Below, one piece after another: positions 25,735 to 33,864 of a stretch of 38,424 nt of DNA. How positions within the stretch are numbered: position 1 is the stretch's first letter; each line of letters begins with the position of its first letter. The position numbers and the translations under genes were made by a program. Below the pieces are notes generated by a model. That model was given only the letters and a program-made list of their open reading frames with translations, was not told the DNA's origin and ran no database searches. This DNA comes from JBEKJU01 sp050011095. Lineage in GTDB: Bacteria; Desulfobacterota; Syntrophorhabdia; Syntrophorhabdales; WCHB1-27. Location: NCBI GenBank assembly GCA_050011095.1, contig JBEKJU010000003.1:1-38424 (forward strand). The letters run 5' to 3'.

Positions 25735-26907
25735 TCACGCATTGAGGCGGCTGCCGGCCTTCGCAATCTCCGACATCGCCACCGCTGCCCTGTCCGCATC
25801 TATCGCGGTATTGAAGGGTCCAAAGCTGAAGCGAACACCGCCCAGGGGAGAAGTGCCGAGGCTTTCGTGAACGAGGGGGGCGCAATGGAGCCCGACGCGG
25901 ACGGCGATGCCATAGTCACCGTCCAGAATATCGCCCACGTCTCCAGGCCTGAGCCCCCGCACGTTGGCGGTCAGCAGACCCACGTGGTGGGAAAGGTCCT
26001 CCGCGCAATAGACGTCTACCCTGTCAATGCACGACAGCCTGTCACGGAGCCTGGCGAGCAAGGACATCTCATGATTGTGTATCCGTCCCATCGCCTCGCC
26101 TTCGATTAAGCCGAGGCTTTCAGAAAGGCCGATGATGCCAAAGAGGTTGAGGGTTCCGCACTCCAGGCGGTGGGGAAAAGTTTGGGTTTGGACTGGACTG
26201 ATCGAGTCAATCCCTGTACCGCCGAACCGGGTCGGTTCGATCTCTACGTCGCTGTTAAGGACCAGACCGCCGATGCCCGTGGGACCGAGCATCGACTTGT
26301 GACCGGTGAATGCAATGGCGGCGAGGTGCCATGACTTCATATCGATAGGGATTACCCCAGCCGTTTGTGCCGCATCGATGACCAAGGGAATGCCCCGTTT
26401 CGCGCACAGACGACCGACTTCCTCTATCGGCTGGATCGTTCCCAGGACATTAGACGCGTGAGTGAGGACGACGAGCCCGGTATTGGGTTTTACGGCCGCG
26501 GCAATCTCTTGGGGATCGATAAATCCGTTATTGTCAAAAGGGACAAGATCGTATTCGATGATGCCTTTCAGGCGGAGGTGGTAAAGCGGTCGAAGCACCG
26601 AATTGTGCTCCAGCCGTGAGGAAATCACATGATCGCCGGGTTTGAGCATGCCTTGGAAGGCGATGTTCAAGGCATCGGTGGCATTGGCGGTAAATATGAC
26701 CCGCTCAGGATCGGGCGCTCCGAAAAACGAGGCAAGTCTTTGCCTCGTTCTGTTTACCGCGTCCTGGGCCTCGGTCGCCATGTCGTAGCTTCCGCGGCCC
26801 GGCGACACCCCCATCCGAAGGTAGGTCTCCAGCGTTCGCCCCATGGCGAGCGCCGACTTAGGAAACGTCGTTGCCGCGTTGTCGAGATAGATGACGTTTT
26901 CGCCCAT
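25735..26907 (-). CDS. Cysteine desulfurase-like class V aminotransferase
   Basis: A 390-residue PLP enzyme of the cysteine desulfurase family. LDNAATTFPK at the start, His101, Asp178 and Gln181 around PLP, and the PLP lysine Lys204 in TGHKSMLGPTGIGG. The sulfur-carrying cysteine is Cys342 in VGLHCAPL, with a SufS/CsdA-like active site. It takes sulfur from cysteine as a persulfide. It starts 4 nt after the DsrC/TusE-like gene and lies behind a Mo aldehyde oxidoreductase, whose cofactor needs a terminal sulfido ligand. Delivery of that sulfur is the inferred role, rather than general Fe-S assembly (no IscU or SufB is nearby). It is the last gene of the operon from site C. Confidence 0.88.
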   Translation of the reverse strand: MGENVIYLDNAATTFPKSALAMGRTLETYLRMGVSPGRGSYDMATEAQDAVNRTRQRLASFFGAPDPERVIFTANATDALNIAFQGMLKPGDHVISSRLEHNSVLRPLYHLRLKGIIEYDLVPFDNNGFIDPQEIAAAVKPNTGLVVLTHASNVLGTIQPIEEVGRLCAKRGIPLVIDAAQTAGVIPIDMKSWHLAAIAFTGHKSMLGPTGIGGLVLNSDVEIEPTRFGGTGIDSISPVQTQTFPHRLECGTLNLFGIIGLSESLGLIEGEAMGRIHNHEMSLLARLRDRLSCIDRVDVYCAEDLSHHVGLLTANVRGLRPGDVGDILDGDYGIAVRVGLHCAPLVHESLGTSPLGGVRFSFGPFNTAIDADRAAVAMSEIAKAGSRLNA

Positions 26908-26911
26908 GCCC

Positions 26912-27277
26912 TCAACCCGCACAGGTTCTGGGGTTCGGCAGGCCCGCGACGCGGCGGGCTCCGTGCCGGATGCCACCCGGAAAGGTACATTCAAGCTCCA
27001 TGAGGCTGATACCCAGCCCCGCCTTGATATCACGGTTCAACGGTGCCCTTCCGTTACAGAAGAAGTACTCCCTGAGAAAACGAACTACGCGCCATTGCAG
27101 GTCGGTCAGCGGTTCGATCCCGCACTCCGCCGCCAGGGCGACCGCCACCTCCTCTGTCCAGTCCTCCGGCCGCCAGAGAAAGCCCTCCTTGTCGAGGAAG
27201 ACTTCCTTTCCCCCCATATTCCGCAAGTGTTGATGGACGTCACCGACGTTCAGCCGGCGGCGGTCCGGATTTTCCAC
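26912..27277 (-). CDS. DsrC/TusE-like sulfur-carrier protein with a single terminal Cys
   Basis: A 121-residue protein of the DsrC/TusE/DsvC family: FLDKEGFLWRPEDWTEEVA, LTDLQWRVVRFLREYF, and the C-terminal arm AGLPNPRTCAG. The terminal Cys, third from the end, is the sulfur-carrying one. The second arm Cys of true DsrC (in KGACKIAG) is Arg here (HGARRVAG), so it is TusE-like and cannot make the DsrC arm disulfide. The start is GTG at 27277 with AAGGA 8 nt before; the ATG at residue 21 has no site. No dsrAB or tusBCD is in the window. Lying between a Mo enzyme and a cysteine desulfurase, it probably relays persulfide sulfur between them. Confidence 0.78.
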   Translation of the reverse strand: MENPDRRRLNVGDVHQHLRNMGGKEVFLDKEGFLWRPEDWTEEVAVALAAECGIEPLTDLQWRVVRFLREYFFCNGRAPLNRDIKAGLGISLMELECTFPGGIRHGARRVAGLPNPRTCAG

Positions 27278-27373
27278 GTGACGTGTCCTTATTGTTGCTC
27301 CCCCCGAAGGGGGGACAGACAGGGGCCGGGGGACAAATGGGGGGGCTTTTCCGATCCCCTGCCTGTCGAGTGT

Positions 27374-30031
27374 CTACTTTCTTGCGGCCAGGGCCGCCCG
27401 CACCTTCTCGGGTGTCGCGGGCAGATTCCAGATGCGTGCACCGCACGCGTTGTATATCGCGTTGATGACCGCAGGAGCGGTGCAAACCATCGTCATCTCG
27501 CCGATGCCCGTGGCACCGAGGGGCCCCCTTGCCCGAGGGGTCTCCCTGATGATGACCTCCATATCGAAGGAGGTCGCCATAGTGGGGAACTTGAAGGTGG
27601 TCCAGTCTTTCGTCTCGCCGTGGATATACTCTTCCCTCAGGGCATATCCCACGCCCTGATCCATCCCTCCATGCAACTGGCCTATGAAGTTGTTGGGGTT
27701 GATGACCGTACCCGCGTCGACGGCGGTGGTCACCTTGAGCACGCGCACGTCGCCCGTGTCGGTATTCACCTCGACTTCCACCATCTGAATGGCGAAAACC
27801 CTGGACTCGAAGGATGGCCCCTGGCCCGTTTCCGGGTCGAGGTGCCCGTCCTCAAGCGTCTTCGACGCACCTATGTAGCGAATGCGCTTGCCCGCCGTCT
27901 CCAGGTCCTCGCGCGTCACGCCACCTGTCTCCTTCATGGCCTCTTTGAGTTGTTCGATGGCGAGGATCAAGGCGTTACCCGCCATGTAGGTCATCCTGCT
28001 CGCGGCAGACGGACCCATTGCGGCCGTCCGGTCCGTGTCGCGCGTCACGAGGCGGATCTTGTTCATCGGTATGCCGGAGACATGGGAGGCAATCTGCGTG
28101 AGCATCGAATCGTTCCCCTCGCCCGGGTCGGCGACCGCGCAGAAGATCGTGAGACCGCCGTCCCCATCGAGCTCGACGGCGGCCATGCCCGCGTCGCCGG
28201 GACTCCCGATACCGAAGGCGTGGGCACCGAGACCTACACCCCGTTTGATTTTTCCGTTCCCGGATGAAGCCGCCTCTCTCCTCGCCCGCTCGTACGCCGG
28301 CTTGATCGCGTCGCAAAGCTCCTGGATAAGCCATTGGTTATAGACATAGCCCGTGGAGACGCTCTGTCCGGGCACGAGCGCATTGATCCTCCGGAATTCG
28401 AGGGGGTCCATACCCACCTTCTCGGCGAGCATGTCGATGGTGCATTCTAAAGCGAAGGTGGCCTGGGGCGGCCCGGCCCCGCGCGCGGCCCCGCCGGCGG
28501 GGTTGTTCGTGTAGACGAGGCGCGACAGTGCGTTTACGTCCGGGATGTTGTAGGCGCCGGAGAGCATCCAGAGGACCCTCATGATCGCGTAAATGCCGAC
28601 GACCTGGTAGGCGCCGTTATCGACGATCATGTCCATGTCGAGACCCATCAGCTTACCGTTTTTGTCGGCGCCGAGTTTTACCTTCATGTGAAAGGCGTGC
28701 CGCTTCGTAGTTGTCAGGAAGGATTCGGCGAGGGTAGGGGTGTACCTTACGGGACGACGGAAGTGGAGGGCGGCCGCGCCGGCGATCGCCTCGGACAGCA
28801 AGGCGAGCTTCTGGCCGAACTGCCCGCCGGAGAACGCCTCCTCGTAGCGCACGTTCTCAAATCCGAGACCCTCCTGCAGGGTGCTCATGAACCGGTGTAT
28901 GTCGATGCCCCGGCCCACCACCACAAGCGCCGTGTCTTCCCCTTCACCCTCAAGGTAGGCCACGCTGGCTTCCGGCTCCAGCGGGGCCTGGTGGTTGGTC
29001 TGCGTGGAAAAAGCGGCTTCCACCACAAAGGCAGACGATTCCAGGGCCTTCTTTGCATCGCCCTTGATCTGGGGCTGCGCGAAGCAAAGGTTCGGCCACT
29101 GGGTGTGGAGTTGCACGGCGCCATCCGCCATTGCCTCCTCGACCGTGCGGAGGACCGGCAGAGGATCGTACTCGACCTTCACCGCGGCGGCAGCCTCGAC
29201 GGCTTGGGCCCTCGTCTGTGCCGCAACTATGACAATGGGGTCTCCCAGACAATAGACGGTATCCTCCGCAAGGATCGGCTGATCGGGGAAGATTATCGTA
29301 ATCCTATTATTCCCCTTGATGTCCTTTGCGGTCATCACCCCTGCCACGCCGGGCATTTTCTCGGCCGCCGACATATCGACCGACCGTATTCTCGCATGGC
29401 GCTCCGTCGCGAGGACCGCCGTCACTTCGAGGGCGTTCTGAAGCTTGATGTCCGCCGAGAACTCGGCCACGCCGCACGCCTTTATCATAGAGGAAGGCCG
29501 CGGGTGAGAGACGCCGATCTTCGGGCCGTTGGGGTCCGGTCGCACCGCGTCGGGGGTTGTCTCCCCCCGGATGAAGCTGCCCGCCAGCTTGACCGCGTCG
29601 ACGATACTGTTGTAGCCCGTGCAGCGGCAAAGGTTGTGTCTCAGGGCCTTCTTGATCTCCGCACCGTCGGGGTCCGGGTTCCGATCAAGGAGGGCCTTTG
29701 CGGCCATGATCATGCCGGGCGTACAAAACCCGCACTGAATAGCCCCGGACAGTACAAACGCCTCCTGGATCAGGTGAGGGTTGTCGGGCGTTCCGAGACC
29801 CTCCACCGTGATCACTTCCGCTCCGTCCAGGTTCGCCACTTTTTGAAGACAGGAGCGCACCGCCCGCCCATTTACGATCACCGTGCACGCGCCGCACTGT
29901 CCTTTCCGATCGCAGGATTGCTTCGCTCCCGTCAGACCCAAATCTTCCCTCAACACGTCGAGAAGCACGCGGTCCGGCTCGACTATGAACCGGCGAGAAC
30001 GCCCGTTAACCTTCATTACCACTTTTTTCAT
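27374..30031 (-). CDS. Molybdenum aldehyde oxidoreductase (Mop-like, fused Fe-S and Mo domains)
   Basis: An 885-residue xanthine-oxidase-family protein in which the 2Fe-2S part (1-160) is fused to the Mo part, as in Desulfovibrio gigas Mop; the FAD subunit is absent. Cluster ligands are Cys40, Cys46, Cys49, Cys61 and Cys100, Cys103, Cys135, Cys137. The first gap is CX5CX2C instead of the common CX4CX2C. The Mo domain runs from about residue 190, and the active-site base is Glu845 in GATGIGEM. It should oxidise an aldehyde to the acid with a flavodoxin or ferredoxin acceptor. The Isf-type flavoprotein upstream is a candidate. GGGGAG precedes the ATG. The desulfurase and DsrC-like genes follow. 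Confidence 0.88.
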   Translation of the reverse strand: MKKVVMKVNGRSRRFIVEPDRVLLDVLREDLGLTGAKQSCDRKGQCGACTVIVNGRAVRSCLQKVANLDGAEVITVEGLGTPDNPHLIQEAFVLSGAIQCGFCTPGMIMAAKALLDRNPDPDGAEIKKALRHNLCRCTGYNSIVDAVKLAGSFIRGETTPDAVRPDPNGPKIGVSHPRPSSMIKACGVAEFSADIKLQNALEVTAVLATERHARIRSVDMSAAEKMPGVAGVMTAKDIKGNNRITIIFPDQPILAEDTVYCLGDPIVIVAAQTRAQAVEAAAAVKVEYDPLPVLRTVEEAMADGAVQLHTQWPNLCFAQPQIKGDAKKALESSAFVVEAAFSTQTNHQAPLEPEASVAYLEGEGEDTALVVVGRGIDIHRFMSTLQEGLGFENVRYEEAFSGGQFGQKLALLSEAIAGAAALHFRRPVRYTPTLAESFLTTTKRHAFHMKVKLGADKNGKLMGLDMDMIVDNGAYQVVGIYAIMRVLWMLSGAYNIPDVNALSRLVYTNNPAGGAARGAGPPQATFALECTIDMLAEKVGMDPLEFRRINALVPGQSVSTGYVYNQWLIQELCDAIKPAYERARREAASSGNGKIKRGVGLGAHAFGIGSPGDAGMAAVELDGDGGLTIFCAVADPGEGNDSMLTQIASHVSGIPMNKIRLVTRDTDRTAAMGPSAASRMTYMAGNALILAIEQLKEAMKETGGVTREDLETAGKRIRYIGASKTLEDGHLDPETGQGPSFESRVFAIQMVEVEVNTDTGDVRVLKVTTAVDAGTVINPNNFIGQLHGGMDQGVGYALREEYIHGETKDWTTFKFPTMATSFDMEVIIRETPRARGPLGATGIGEMTMVCTAPAVINAIYNACGARIWNLPATPEKVRAALAARK

Positions 30032-30162
30032 GTAATGCTCCCCATCTTTTCTGTCGCCTTGAGTTCTAATGGTTAAGCTCCTCTCATTTCCTTCCCTGTC
30101 GAATTACACCTCCCGTGATCTTTCCGCTCATGTCCCGTTCCATGCGCCTGCTTCCGAGCCGC

Positions 30163-31026
30163 TCACGGCTTCTTTTCACCCCCTCCGCGTGGCTCTATCC
30201 ACGCCACCGGCCCAGCGTACCGTTCAGAAACACCCTTCAATTCGCTTCGCCGGGCGAGAAAGTCCTCCTTCTTCTCACGGAGTAACTCGTTGTGCCGTTT
30301 TGACCCTTCATAGCTCAGGAACCAAGGGTGATCTCCCACAACGACATGGCAGTGAAGACGTTCCTCGGCCCATTCATAAGGACCGGTATTGCTGCAAAGC
30401 AGGCAGCGGACCCGTCCTCCCGGCAGGAAGCGAAAGCTATCTCCTCCACAGAGAGGGCACACAGGAACGTCCGGCTGTTTCTGTTTCCCCGATATAAGGG
30501 CTTCGGCCAGGCGCTTCGCGGTCTCCTTCCCTTCATCACCTACCATTATTTCACCCGGCAACGCTCCATAAACGACTGCGGAACCCCTTAGATCACCCAT
30601 GCATAGTTTGATAAAGCTTTCCACCGCCAATTTGGTGGAGCCTTCCATCCCAGACGTTCCGGCGATGGCGATCCCCACCGCGGGTTTTCCCCAGAGTTCA
30701 TCCACGTGTTCATAGAAGCAGAGACCCCTGTCCAGGAAACGCTTGAGGCTTGCATGGGCCCCCAGAAGGTATGTCGGTGCCGCAACGATATAGGCATCCG
30801 ATTTGATCAGGGCTTCAAGGGCGTGAGAGAAACCATCGCTCAGGGGACACATCCTCCGTCCCGAGATGCACCGGTAGCACCCCCGACAGGACTGGATATC
30901 CAGTTCGGGAAGCCGCATCAATGTGAGGTTCCACCCTCCCGGAAGTTGTGCGTGAAACTCTCTCACGAATAGTTCGCAGTTACCCAGTTTTCTCGGTGAC
31001 GCAATGATTCCGAGCAGCGATTTCAT
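30163..31026 (-). CDS. Iron-sulfur flavoprotein (Isf-like) with C-terminal zinc ribbon
   Basis: A 287-residue protein. Residues 1 to about 180 are an NADPH-dependent FMN reductase/flavodoxin fold (LLGIIASPRKLGNCELFVREF, APTYLLGAHASLKRFLDR). Cys47, Cys50, Cys53 and Cys60 form the compact CX2CX2CX6C cluster motif of Isf proteins, which bind FMN and one 4Fe-4S cluster. An added C-terminal segment carries CPLCGG ... CLLC, a zinc-ribbon or rubredoxin-like site not usual in Isf. It would pass electrons one or two at a time, most simply from the Mo enzyme encoded next. The ATG at 31026 has GGGGGG 5 nt upstream. Confidence 0.8.
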   Translation of the reverse strand: MKSLLGIIASPRKLGNCELFVREFHAQLPGGWNLTLMRLPELDIQSCRGCYRCISGRRMCPLSDGFSHALEALIKSDAYIVAAPTYLLGAHASLKRFLDRGLCFYEHVDELWGKPAVGIAIAGTSGMEGSTKLAVESFIKLCMGDLRGSAVVYGALPGEIMVGDEGKETAKRLAEALISGKQKQPDVPVCPLCGGDSFRFLPGGRVRCLLCSNTGPYEWAEERLHCHVVVGDHPWFLSYEGSKRHNELLREKKEDFLARRSELKGVSERYAGPVAWIEPRGGGEKKP

Positions 31027-31052
31027 AGCTTCCCCCCCTGCTACCGCACGCA

Positions 31053-32183
31053 TTACAAGCCCAACTGCTCGGCGATAATCTCCCTGTGGAATCGGCTATC
31101 GCCGAAGAGAACCTCGGCCCCCTTGGCCCGTTTTGAAAAAAGCTGTATATCCTGTTCCTTCATCAGCCCGTCGCCGCCGTGTACCTGGTGGCCGTTATCA
31201 CAGAGTCTGTTGTAAGACACGTTCAACCATGCCTTCGCGACAGACACCTCCATCGCCGCATCGAGTCCCTGATCGATTTTCCAGGCTGCTTCGTACGTCG
31301 CGAGCCTTGACGCCTCAAGATCGACTTTCATGTTGGCGCAACGATGCTGAACCGCCTGAAAAGCTCCGATGGGGCGGCCGAACTGCTCCCTTACCAGCGC
31401 GTGCTCAACCGTCATCTCCAGGACCCTCTCGGCCCCACCCACCATCAGCGCGCACTGTCCAACCTGGGCATACTGTAGGACTTTCCTGACGTATTTCCAG
31501 CCCTCGTTATACTCACCGAGGGTGTCCTCTTTGCGCACCTCCACGTGGTCGAAGACGACCTCGCAGTGCTTTTCGCAATCGAGCGTTCTTAGTACGGTGC
31601 AGCGTATACCAGGGTTGTCGGCCTTGATTAGAAACAGGGTGATGCCGCCTTCTCTCACGGTGGCGTCCGTCCGTGCGGCACAGATGATATGGTCGGCCAC
31701 CTGCGCATAGGGGACAAAAAACTTGATCCCGTCAAGAACGTAGCCATTGCCTTTCCGGACCGCCGGGAGCTGCACCCCGCTTGCATCATAGGCAGGGTTG
31801 AGCTCCGTCAGCGCCATGGTGAGGATAAGGTCTCCCGTCGCTATCTTCGGCAGGAACTCCTGCTTTTGCTTTTCGCTTCCAGCATACAGAATGGGTAATC
31901 CGCCCAGAATGACCGTAGGGAGCAACGGGGAAGGCACGGCGAATCTGCCGATCTCTTCGAGGAGCAGCGTAAATTCGAAAAAGGACCCCTCAAAGCCCTC
32001 GTATTCACCGGGAAGAATAAATCCCATCCATCCCAGCCCCGCCATATCCTTCCATAGCTCGTGAGAGTAGCCTTTTTCATCCTGTTCCAGCTTTCGTACC
32101 AGATCGCTGGGGCATTTCTTTGTAAGGAGCTTTCGGGCAGTCTCCTTGATCACTTTTTCCTGCTTTGTATACGAGAAATCCAT
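31053..32183 (-). CDS. Acyl-CoA dehydrogenase, probable non-catalytic subunit
   Basis: A 376-residue acyl-CoA dehydrogenase fold with all three domains. It lacks a catalytic glutamate at both known places. The MCAD-type site (IYEGT) reads LFGDSR near residue 364, and the helix-G site of isovaleryl-CoA dehydrogenase reads LQYAQVGQC instead of LDxER. Flavin-site features are partly kept (ALTELNPAYD, REQFGRPIGAFQAVQH, QVHGGDGL). It is next to a partner that has the helix-G Glu. Heteromeric pairs with one active site per dimer are known, for example ChsE1/ChsE2 in steroid degradation and, by gene layout, PimC/PimD. The ATG at 32183 has GGAGGAG; 114 nt separate it from the partner. Confidence 0.85.
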   Translation of the reverse strand: MDFSYTKQEKVIKETARKLLTKKCPSDLVRKLEQDEKGYSHELWKDMAGLGWMGFILPGEYEGFEGSFFEFTLLLEEIGRFAVPSPLLPTVILGGLPILYAGSEKQKQEFLPKIATGDLILTMALTELNPAYDASGVQLPAVRKGNGYVLDGIKFFVPYAQVADHIICAARTDATVREGGITLFLIKADNPGIRCTVLRTLDCEKHCEVVFDHVEVRKEDTLGEYNEGWKYVRKVLQYAQVGQCALMVGGAERVLEMTVEHALVREQFGRPIGAFQAVQHRCANMKVDLEASRLATYEAAWKIDQGLDAAMEVSVAKAWLNVSYNRLCDNGHQVHGGDGLMKEQDIQLFSKRAKGAEVLFGDSRFHREIIAEQLGL

Positions 32184-32297
32184 CCTTCTCTCCTCCTTCC
32201 GGACATTCTGCCTGTTCTCACCACGCCAGCCACCGCCTGTGAGCGAGGGGCGCCGCCGGTCATCGAAGCTCGTTCTTCATACGGCCTACCCAAAGAC

Positions 32298-33473
32298 TTA
32301 TCGTGGAAGTCCGAGCCCTCTTGTCGCGATAATTGTTCTCATAAGCTCGGAAGTACCTGCACCAATCGTTAAAACATATGTCGAGCGGAATAGATGCTCC
32401 AGCTTCCCTTTTGCCACGGCATATTTTGAATGCTTTCTCAGCTGCCCATAAAACCCCATGATTTCCATACCTGTGCGAGCGACCTTCTGATAAAGTTCGC
32501 TCACGAACAACTTCAGGACTGCGGTCTGACCGGCGGGCGGTTCGATCTTGCTATCCTGCCACCAGACGACCCGGCGTATCATGTTGCGGGCGATATTTAT
32601 CTCGATTGCCAGATCGGCCACTTTTTGTCTCACGAGTGGATCTTTTGACAGGGGTACGCCGTTCATAGTGGTTGTTTTCAGATATTCCACAAGGGCCTCG
32701 AAGGTCTCCTCTACGCCTCCGAGGACGAGCATCCGCTCGTTGTCGAGCGCCTCGGTTATATATTGCCAACCCTTGTTCTTCTCGCCGACCAGATATCTTT
32801 TGGGAACCCTCACTTCGTCATAGAAGACCGCGTTGGTCCGCATGTCGGATATCTCTATGAGCGGGCCAAGGGTAATGCCGGGGTATGTCATATCAACGAC
32901 GAAAAAGGATATGCCTTTATGCGGTGGGGCATTGACATCGGTCCTCGCCGCAAGCCAGTGATACTGGCAAAAATGGCAACCGGTATTGAAGAGCTTTTGG
33001 CCGGTTATGACAAAATCGTCTCCATCCTCGACCGCCCTGATAGAGAGCTTGACAAGATCAGATCCCGCCTGCGGTTCCGTATAGCCAAGGGCAAGCTCGA
33101 CCTCGCCCCTGGCGATCTTCGGCAGAATCTCGTTCTTGAGCTCGTCACTTCCATGGCGCAGAATCACCGGTCCCGCCATATCCACTCCGACCAGACCGAG
33201 CGCTCTGAGGCAGACCACCGCATTTCTGTAATCCAGCTCGTGCTGCACTATGTAACGGTAGGCCTGGGAAAGCCCCAGACCGCCGTATTCAACGGGAAAA
33301 GTCGGGGCCAACCATCTCTTTTCGCCCAGTTTCCGCATCAACGCCCAGCCATGAGGGCCGATTCCATCCGGGGACTCGGATTCCGCCACGACCTCCTCAG
33401 TTACCTCTCTATCCAGAAAGGCGCAGACATCTTCTTTGAATACTTGCTGTTCTTCAGTCAGCCTAAAATCCAC
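32298..33473 (-). CDS. Acyl-CoA dehydrogenase, probable catalytic subunit
   Basis: A 391-residue acyl-CoA dehydrogenase. FAD and substrate segments are standard (GYTEPQAGSDL, FFVVDMTYPGI, LFVSELYQKVA). The MCAD-type Glu is missing (TIGAGTSE for IYEGTSE), but Glu246 in LDNERMLVL sits where isovaleryl-CoA and long-chain dehydrogenases keep their base. So this subunit should be the active half of a heteromer with the next gene. Electrons would go to Etf. It starts with GTG at 33473, with AGGAGG 5 nt upstream, about 125 nt after the site C promoter, and heads the operon that ends with the cysteine desulfurase. Confidence 0.88.
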   Translation of the reverse strand: MDFRLTEEQQVFKEDVCAFLDREVTEEVVAESESPDGIGPHGWALMRKLGEKRWLAPTFPVEYGGLGLSQAYRYIVQHELDYRNAVVCLRALGLVGVDMAGPVILRHGSDELKNEILPKIARGEVELALGYTEPQAGSDLVKLSIRAVEDGDDFVITGQKLFNTGCHFCQYHWLAARTDVNAPPHKGISFFVVDMTYPGITLGPLIEISDMRTNAVFYDEVRVPKRYLVGEKNKGWQYITEALDNERMLVLGGVEETFEALVEYLKTTTMNGVPLSKDPLVRQKVADLAIEINIARNMIRRVVWWQDSKIEPPAGQTAVLKLFVSELYQKVARTGMEIMGFYGQLRKHSKYAVAKGKLEHLFRSTYVLTIGAGTSELMRTIIATRGLGLPR

Positions 33474-33586
33474 GTGTTCCTCCTCTCAGTCGAGTTGACG
33501 AGCAATTTCGGGTAAGCTTTCTCAGGCCGAACTTACCGCATCGAGATGACGGATCTGACCAATGTATCCCTGGCCAAGCATCCCTT

Positions 33587-33634
33587 AGTTTCCTTCTATG
33601 AAACGATATAGCACTTGCAGGAAAACGTTGTCAA
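33587..33634 (-). promoter_or_regulatory. Promoter with shared inverted-repeat operator (site C)
   Basis: On the minus strand TTGACA (33634-33629), an 18-bp spacer and TATATC (33610-33605) face the acyl-CoA dehydrogenase operon. TTTTCCTGCAAGTGCTATA in the spacer matches sites A and D closely. The arm past the -10 reads TCATAGAAGGAAACT, which is the weakest of the four right arms. Confidence 0.75.
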
Positions 33635-33783
33635 GTATTTCTTTAGGCTTCGACGTTGGATTCCTTGCTAGGATTGACTATGCAGCAAGGGAGATATGTA
33701 GATTATTCGATGAGTACGGTTCTTCCCATTTTTGATTTTTGCTGCATGTGTGCGAACAATGCCGAAGAATCGTCCCCAATGAA

Positions 33784-33864
33784 TACTAATTGGAAACCTA
33801 TCCGCTTCCGTACAAGGAGGTGCCCGTGGAGATGACTTTCCGGAAGCTCTCACAGGGAAAAGGC
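33784..33864 (+). repeat. Scar: orphan operator arm plus 44-bp DUF35 gene fragment
   Basis: TACTAATTGGAAACC at 33784-33798 is the right operator arm of sites A and D with one change, but there is no TTGACA or left arm. At 33821-33864 a 44-bp segment matches the 3' part of the HMG-CoA-synthase-like/DUF35 gene (21538-21581, opposite strand) with two mismatches. Both mismatches are third-position changes (Thr ACT/ACC, Gly GGA/GGG) in the frame reading VEMTFRKLSQGKG. It is therefore a piece of a related coding gene that was itself under selection, joined abruptly to the 3' end of a methyltransferase remnant. No transposase is present. Confidence 0.7.

Noticed and set aside
26912..27277. True DsrC of dissimilatory sulfite reduction
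   Set aside because: Only one arm Cys is present and no dsrAB is in the window.
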